8,779 nt of DNA from assembly GCA_030609665.1 (NCBI GenBank), contig JAUWBW010000067.1, forward strand, positions 1-8,779, given 5' to 3'. The notes under the pieces are model-generated. The model saw only the letters and a list, made by a program, of their open reading frames with translations, was not told the origin of the DNA and made no database searches. This DNA is from Methanosarcinaceae archaeon (GTDB lineage Archaea; Halobacteriota; Methanosarcinia; Methanosarcinales; Methanosarcinaceae). Made by a program: the position numbers and the translations under genes. Shown here one piece after another: positions 6,209 to 8,779 of the stretch; position 1 is the stretch's first letter, and every line of letters begins with the position of its first letter.

Positions 6209-7129
6209 CTACATCCCCTCAAAAATACCCAATATCTGCTTTGAAAGTTCAACACTTACGTCAACAGACTTCATCAGCGTGTCAGCGCGCACAATTTCGC
6301 ATCCAATGTCATCAAAGTCTGATATATCAGCCGTGTCGCGCTCATCGATGACAAATACATCAACAATGTCCTGATAACACATCGCAACACCGACAGACGA
6401 GACCTCAAATCCACGCGCCTGCATGAGTTTTCCTGCCGGACCGCTGACAGGTTCTTTGCCGATTATGGGGCTTACTGCAACGACCTTTTTTTGCTTTAGT
6501 ATTTTGCGCATCCCAGTCAGTGCAAGGATTGGTCCAATACTTGTTATCGGATTGCTTGGACCAATTAACATTTTGTCGTCCATCTCAAGTGCCTCGAGTA
6601 CGGCAGGTGCAATAGCGGCATCGGAAATACCGTCCATTGAAACGTCTAACACATCCGGCTCACCGTGGTTTTTGACCCAGAAATCCTGATAATGCATTTT
6701 ACCCTGCGGCGTTGTTATAATCGTGGATACCGGATCTTCAGACATTGGAAGTATATCTGTTTTTATACCAAATGCGCCGCAGAGTTTTCGGATTGAGGAT
6801 GTCAGGGTCCCGCCGTTTCGCAGAATATCCGAGCGCATGATGTGGGTCGCGCGGTCAAGGTCGCCGAGCATCATTCCTTCATCGAATCCCGATGACTTCA
6901 TTGTTTCGTGGGTTCGGAATGTGTCTCCTGCGACTCCCCACCATTTTTCCGTGTCGAGCCTGCCTGAGAGCAGGTACAGGATAGTGTCTATATCAGGAGT
7001 TATGAGGTTACCGGACACCCAGATATCCTCTGCGGTGTTTACAACCACGGTAATGTCTTCGGGTGGGATGAGGCTGCGAAGCCCGTTTAGCAGTTTTGGT
7101 GTTCCGGTGCCGCCTGAGAGTATTATCAT
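6209..7129 (-). CDS. cofD: CofD, 2-phospho-L-lactate transferase (coenzyme F420 biosynthesis)
   Basis: This 306-residue protein transfers a phospholactyl (or related) group from a guanylyl-activated donor to the deazaflavin Fo, giving F420-0. Family signatures are clear: the N-terminal SGGTGTPKLLNGL (5-17), NTAEDIWVSGNLITPDIDTILYLLSG (31-56; the loop that binds substrate and metal in CofD), GWWGVAGDT-like KWWGVAGDTF (62-71), MLGDLDRATHIMRS (87-100), GPSNPITSIGPIL (190-202) and SPIIGKEPVSGPAGKLM (220-236). Length is normal, so the TAG stop is the real end even though further in-frame TAG codons follow. The ATG at 7129 begins the conserved first strand. No SD site is visible. The cytoplasmic product supplies F420 for the hydrogen-transfer steps of methane metabolism. 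Confidence 0.96.
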   Translation of the reverse strand: MIILSGGTGTPKLLNGLRSLIPPEDITVVVNTAEDIWVSGNLITPDIDTILYLLSGRLDTEKWWGVAGDTFRTHETMKSSGFDEGMMLGDLDRATHIMRSDILRNGGTLTSSIRKLCGAFGIKTDILPMSEDPVSTIITTPQGKMHYQDFWVKNHGEPDVLDVSMDGISDAAIAPAVLEALEMDDKMLIGPSNPITSIGPILALTGMRKILKQKKVVAVSPIIGKEPVSGPAGKLMQARGFEVSSVGVAMCYQDIVDVFVIDERDTADISDFDDIGCEIVRADTLMKSVDVSVELSKQILGIFEGM

Positions 7130-7188
7130 GGTTGGTATTTTCTTCTGTTAAGCTTAATAATCTTCGCTTGCTCTGGATTGTTCAGAAT

Positions 7189-7200
7189 AGATATAAAAAT
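7189..7200 (-). promoter_or_regulatory. Putative TATA box for cofD
   Basis: The minus-strand element ATTTTTATATCT would place the start site near 7168, giving a leader of about 40 bases without an SD match. A weaker AT-rich element (TTATTAAG, about 7152-7159) lies about 26 bases before the ATG and would instead give a leaderless mRNA. Confidence 0.45.
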
Positions 7201-7268
7201 TTCTGTTTATAGTTAAAAACCAAACAATATTAACTAATAAAATGCAAATTCCACAAATGATCAGCAAT

Positions 7269-7390
7269 AAACCACGGAAGACACAGAGCCACAACCCTGG
7301 GCAACAACCCCGCCAAAGGAGGCGTTTTACACTGCCACCTAGGATAGCAGTCACTCAACTGTGATAGGAGGTGAGTGTCCTCTGTGGTTT
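7269..7390. repeat. Imperfect long inverted repeat with inner hairpins
   Basis: The arms AAACCACGGAAGACAC (7269-7284) and GTGTCCTCTGTGGTTT (7375-7390) are complementary at 14 of 16 positions, and one of the two differences is a G-U pair in RNA. Between them are three small perfect stems: CGCC/GGCG (7311-7314, 7321-7324), ACTGC/GCAGT (7331-7335, 7347-7351) and CACTCA/TGAGTG (7352-7357, 7372-7377). The last shares 3 bases with the outer arm. The arm resembles the dispersed ACCACAGAGGACACAGAG-like intergenic repeat that I recall from Methanosarcina and other genomes. A miniature mobile element remnant or a structured RNA are both possible. Confidence 0.6.
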
Positions 7391-7587
7391 TTCAGGCGTT
7401 CCGTCTGGATACGAGAAAATGCTCTAATGGATATCAATTGGATATATTCAGATAGGATGAATTGGATTTCCACCCGAACCTTCAACGTCATACTGTCAAT
7501 CCAATCCAAAATCAAACCTTTTTCATTTAATGAATCAGAAGTACTGTACAACTGTAAAATGTTATATATAATGCAGAACCTCTCATA

Positions 7588-7599
7588 AATTATATATTG
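7588..7599 (+). promoter_or_regulatory. Putative TATA box for the PRC-barrel gene
   Basis: AATTATATATTG would give a start site near 7620 and a leader of about 55 bases. A second TATA-like element, GTTATATATAATG (7561-7573), lies 26 bases upstream and may mark an alternative start. Confidence 0.45.
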
Positions 7600-7675
7600 C
7601 TTAAGCATACCTTTTGTATAGGAATTCACATACAGTTTTCAGACGTAATTACAATCAAGGATCACAAGGGATATC

Positions 7676-7942
7676 ATGCGCGCAGAGATTACATCATTAT
7701 TTGGATTGAACGTTTACACCGATGTGGGAACATACATAGGAAAAGTCAGCGATCTTGTACTTGATGCAACTGGCCGGAAAGTTAGCGGGCTTGCTGTTTC
7801 AGACATTAATCGCGAGGTATTTGAAGTTCCTACCAAGGGAGTGATCATACCGTATAGATGGGTTATGACAACAGGTGATATTGTGATTATCAGGGATGTT
7901 GTCAAAAAATTCAGTCCGCCTAAAGAGACGGAAGAGCAATAA
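7676..7942 (+). CDS. PRC-barrel domain protein
   Basis: This 88-residue protein consists of one PRC-barrel domain (about residues 1-78) and a short charged tail. The pattern is typical of archaeal members: an opening strand and loop (EITSLFGLNVYTDVGTYIGKV), then VSDLVLDATGRKVSGLAV, the VIIPYRWV strand and a closing strand, IVIIRD. PRC barrels are small beta-barrels used for protein or RNA contacts (for example in RimM). Some small haloarchaeal PRC-barrel proteins (CdpB group) act in SepF/FtsZ-based cell division; whether this one does is not shown by the sequence. The ATG at 7676 has AAGGG about 7 bases upstream, within the GGATCACAAGGG stretch. thg1 follows after 68 bases with its own TATA box. 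Domain call is firm, role open. Confidence 0.85.
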   Translation: MRAEITSLFGLNVYTDVGTYIGKVSDLVLDATGRKVSGLAVSDINREVFEVPTKGVIIPYRWVMTTGDIVIIRDVVKKFSPPKETEEQ

Positions 7943-7982
7943 TATTAACGAGAAAATTCTCCCCTATGGTCGAATTGACTCG

Positions 7983-7993
7983 AACTATATAAT
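7983..7993 (+). promoter_or_regulatory. TATA box for thg1, implying a leaderless mRNA
   Basis: AACTATATAAT is centred about 23 bases before the thg1 ATG at 8011. Archaeal transcription starts about 25 bases after the TATA centre, so the mRNA should begin at or next to the ATG. The bases before the ATG (CTATAAATTATATACT) contain no SD match, which agrees. Confidence 0.55.
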
Positions 7994-8010
7994 TCTATAA
8001 ATTATATACT

Positions 8011-8736
8011 ATGAAAAGGCGAGAGATCTATGCCGATCTGCGTTGCGCACCGCCTGTGATCATACGCGTTGACGGCAGGAACTTTAAGAATGCGCTGTCA
8101 CGTCTGGATTTTGAAAAACCATACGATGAGCGGTTCGCATCTGCAATGGCGGACAGCGTTGAACTTTTTTTCAAAAAAAGCGGCATGGGTCCCGTGTTTG
8201 CTTACACGTTTTCGGACGAGATAAATTTCCTGTTCACCGATACCGCTTTTAACGAACGTGTTGAGAAACTCGATTCCATTATTCCAAGTTATATCAGCAG
8301 TGCCCTTACTATGCTACTCGACCTGGATGAACCGATTTCTTTTGATTCAAGGATAGTGCCCCTGAATAGTGATCAGATCATTGAATACCTGATATGGCGT
8401 CAGCGTGAGGCATGGAGGAACTGTGTCAGTTCATACGGATATTACACGCTGCGATCTGAGAGTTTGAGCGAGGTTGAGGCTGCGGCACAGATGAAAGGAA
8501 AAAAAGCCACTGATGTGCATGAGTTGTTGTTTGAAAGGGGGATAAATCTTGCAAAGATTTCCCCGTGGCAGCGGCGAGGGATTGTGATTCACAAGGAAGG
8601 GTATGTCATCGAGGGATTCAATCCGGTGGAAAATGTGAAAACAGAATCCATGCGTACAAGGGTTGTTCAAAACTGGGATGTCCCGATCTTCAATTCAGAT
8701 GAAGGAAATGCATTTTTGAACGAACTCATCATTTAA
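8011..8736 (+). CDS. thg1: Thg1 family tRNA 3'-5' nucleotidyltransferase (tRNA-His guanylyltransferase, archaeal type)
   Basis: This 241-residue enzyme adds nucleotides to the 5' end of tRNA in the 3'-5' direction. In archaea it acts in G-1 addition to tRNA-His and in 5'-end repair. The catalytic core is intact: IIRVDGRNFKNAL with metal-binding Asp21, and YTFSDEINFLF with Ser68, Asp69 and Glu70, matching the Asp29/Asp76/Glu77 triad of the human enzyme. DFEKPYDERFA (33-43) is typical of the family. The region aligning with the eukaryotic HINN motif reads RNCVSSYG (136-143), so that motif is missing. Length is normal for archaeal Thg1. In Methanosarcina acetivorans and close relatives this gene contains an in-frame UAG read as pyrrolysine; here the frame is free of UAG and ends in TAA. 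The gene starts at the first ATG after its TATA box, without SD. Confidence 0.95.
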   Translation: MKRREIYADLRCAPPVIIRVDGRNFKNALSRLDFEKPYDERFASAMADSVELFFKKSGMGPVFAYTFSDEINFLFTDTAFNERVEKLDSIIPSYISSALTMLLDLDEPISFDSRIVPLNSDQIIEYLIWRQREAWRNCVSSYGYYTLRSESLSEVEAAAQMKGKKATDVHELLFERGINLAKISPWQRRGIVIHKEGYVIEGFNPVENVKTESMRTRVVQNWDVPIFNSDEGNAFLNELII

Positions 8737-8779
8737 AGCTTTTAAACCAAAACAAATTAAAACCACTATACAGTTATAC

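Larger units (their letters stand above)
7130..7675. other. 546-base divergent intergenic region without a convincing gene
   Basis: The region separates cofD (minus) from the PRC-barrel gene (plus). It holds promoter elements at both ends, an inverted-repeat element in the middle (7269-7390), which is less AT-rich than its surroundings, and a group of TTGGAT/ATCCAA motifs (7436-7509). Reading frames of 75-92 codons occur but have no SD site, domain or plausible composition. No tRNA-like sequence was seen. Confidence 0.6.

Noticed and set aside
7351..7629. Frames of 92 codons (minus) and 75 codons (plus, 7361-7588) in the cofD/PRC intergenic region
   Set aside because: They begin or end inside the inverted-repeat element, lack SD sites and domains, and have composition like random AT-rich DNA. 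A decayed gene cannot be fully excluded.
7950..7961. GAGAAAATTCTC palindrome between the PRC-barrel gene and thg1, considered as a terminator
   Set aside because: The stem is only 4-6 bp, has almost no loop and no following T-tract, so termination is unlikely.
1..8779. CRISPR array, insertion sequence, tRNA or rRNA
   Set aside because: No spaced identical repeats, transposase motifs, tRNA signature arms or rRNA-like sequence were seen on either strand.

Overview
The window comes from a methane-metabolising archaeon, most likely of the order Methanosarcinales. That could be a methanogen or an ANME-2-type methanotroph; genus cannot be decided by eye. The evidence is the end of the tetrahydromethanopterin S-methyltransferase (Mtr) operon, a coenzyme F420 biosynthesis gene (cofD), an archaeal-type Thg1, archaeal TATA-box promoters and Shine-Dalgarno (SD) sites matching the archaeal 16S rRNA tail (AGGTGATC type). 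Base composition is moderately AT-rich, with AT-rich intergenic DNA.

Layout. (1) 1-2261, plus strand: the 3' end of mtrB, then mtrA, mtrF, mtrG and mtrH, tightly packed and closed by a hairpin plus T-tract terminator whose stem overlaps the mtrH stop codon. (2) 2481-2864, plus strand: a stand-alone Roadblock/LC7 protein with a TTG start. (3) 2871-6089, minus strand, read right to left: a small three-helix membrane protein of unknown function, a ChlI/BchI-type AAA+ ATPase, and a ChlD-like VWA (von Willebrand factor A) protein that has no AAA+ half but carries a long acidic Pro/Glu linker with nested repeats. These three look like one transcription unit. (4) 6209-7129, minus strand: cofD. (5) 7130-7675: a 546-base divergent intergenic region with promoters for both sides and a 122-base imperfect inverted-repeat element. 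(6) 7676-8736, plus strand: a small PRC-barrel protein, then thg1, which probably gives a leaderless mRNA.

How it fits together. Mtr is the sodium-pumping membrane complex that moves the methyl group between tetrahydromethanopterin (or tetrahydrosarcinapterin) and coenzyme M through a cobamide bound to MtrA. CofD makes the F420 precursor used by redox steps of the same pathway. Thg1 acts on tRNA 5' ends and is unrelated to methane metabolism. The part least explained by known biology is the membrane protein/AAA+/VWA module. It resembles the motor half of a metal chelatase, but no large chelatase subunit (BchH/CobN) is in the window. Its target (corrin, F430, heme, or a protein complex) is open.
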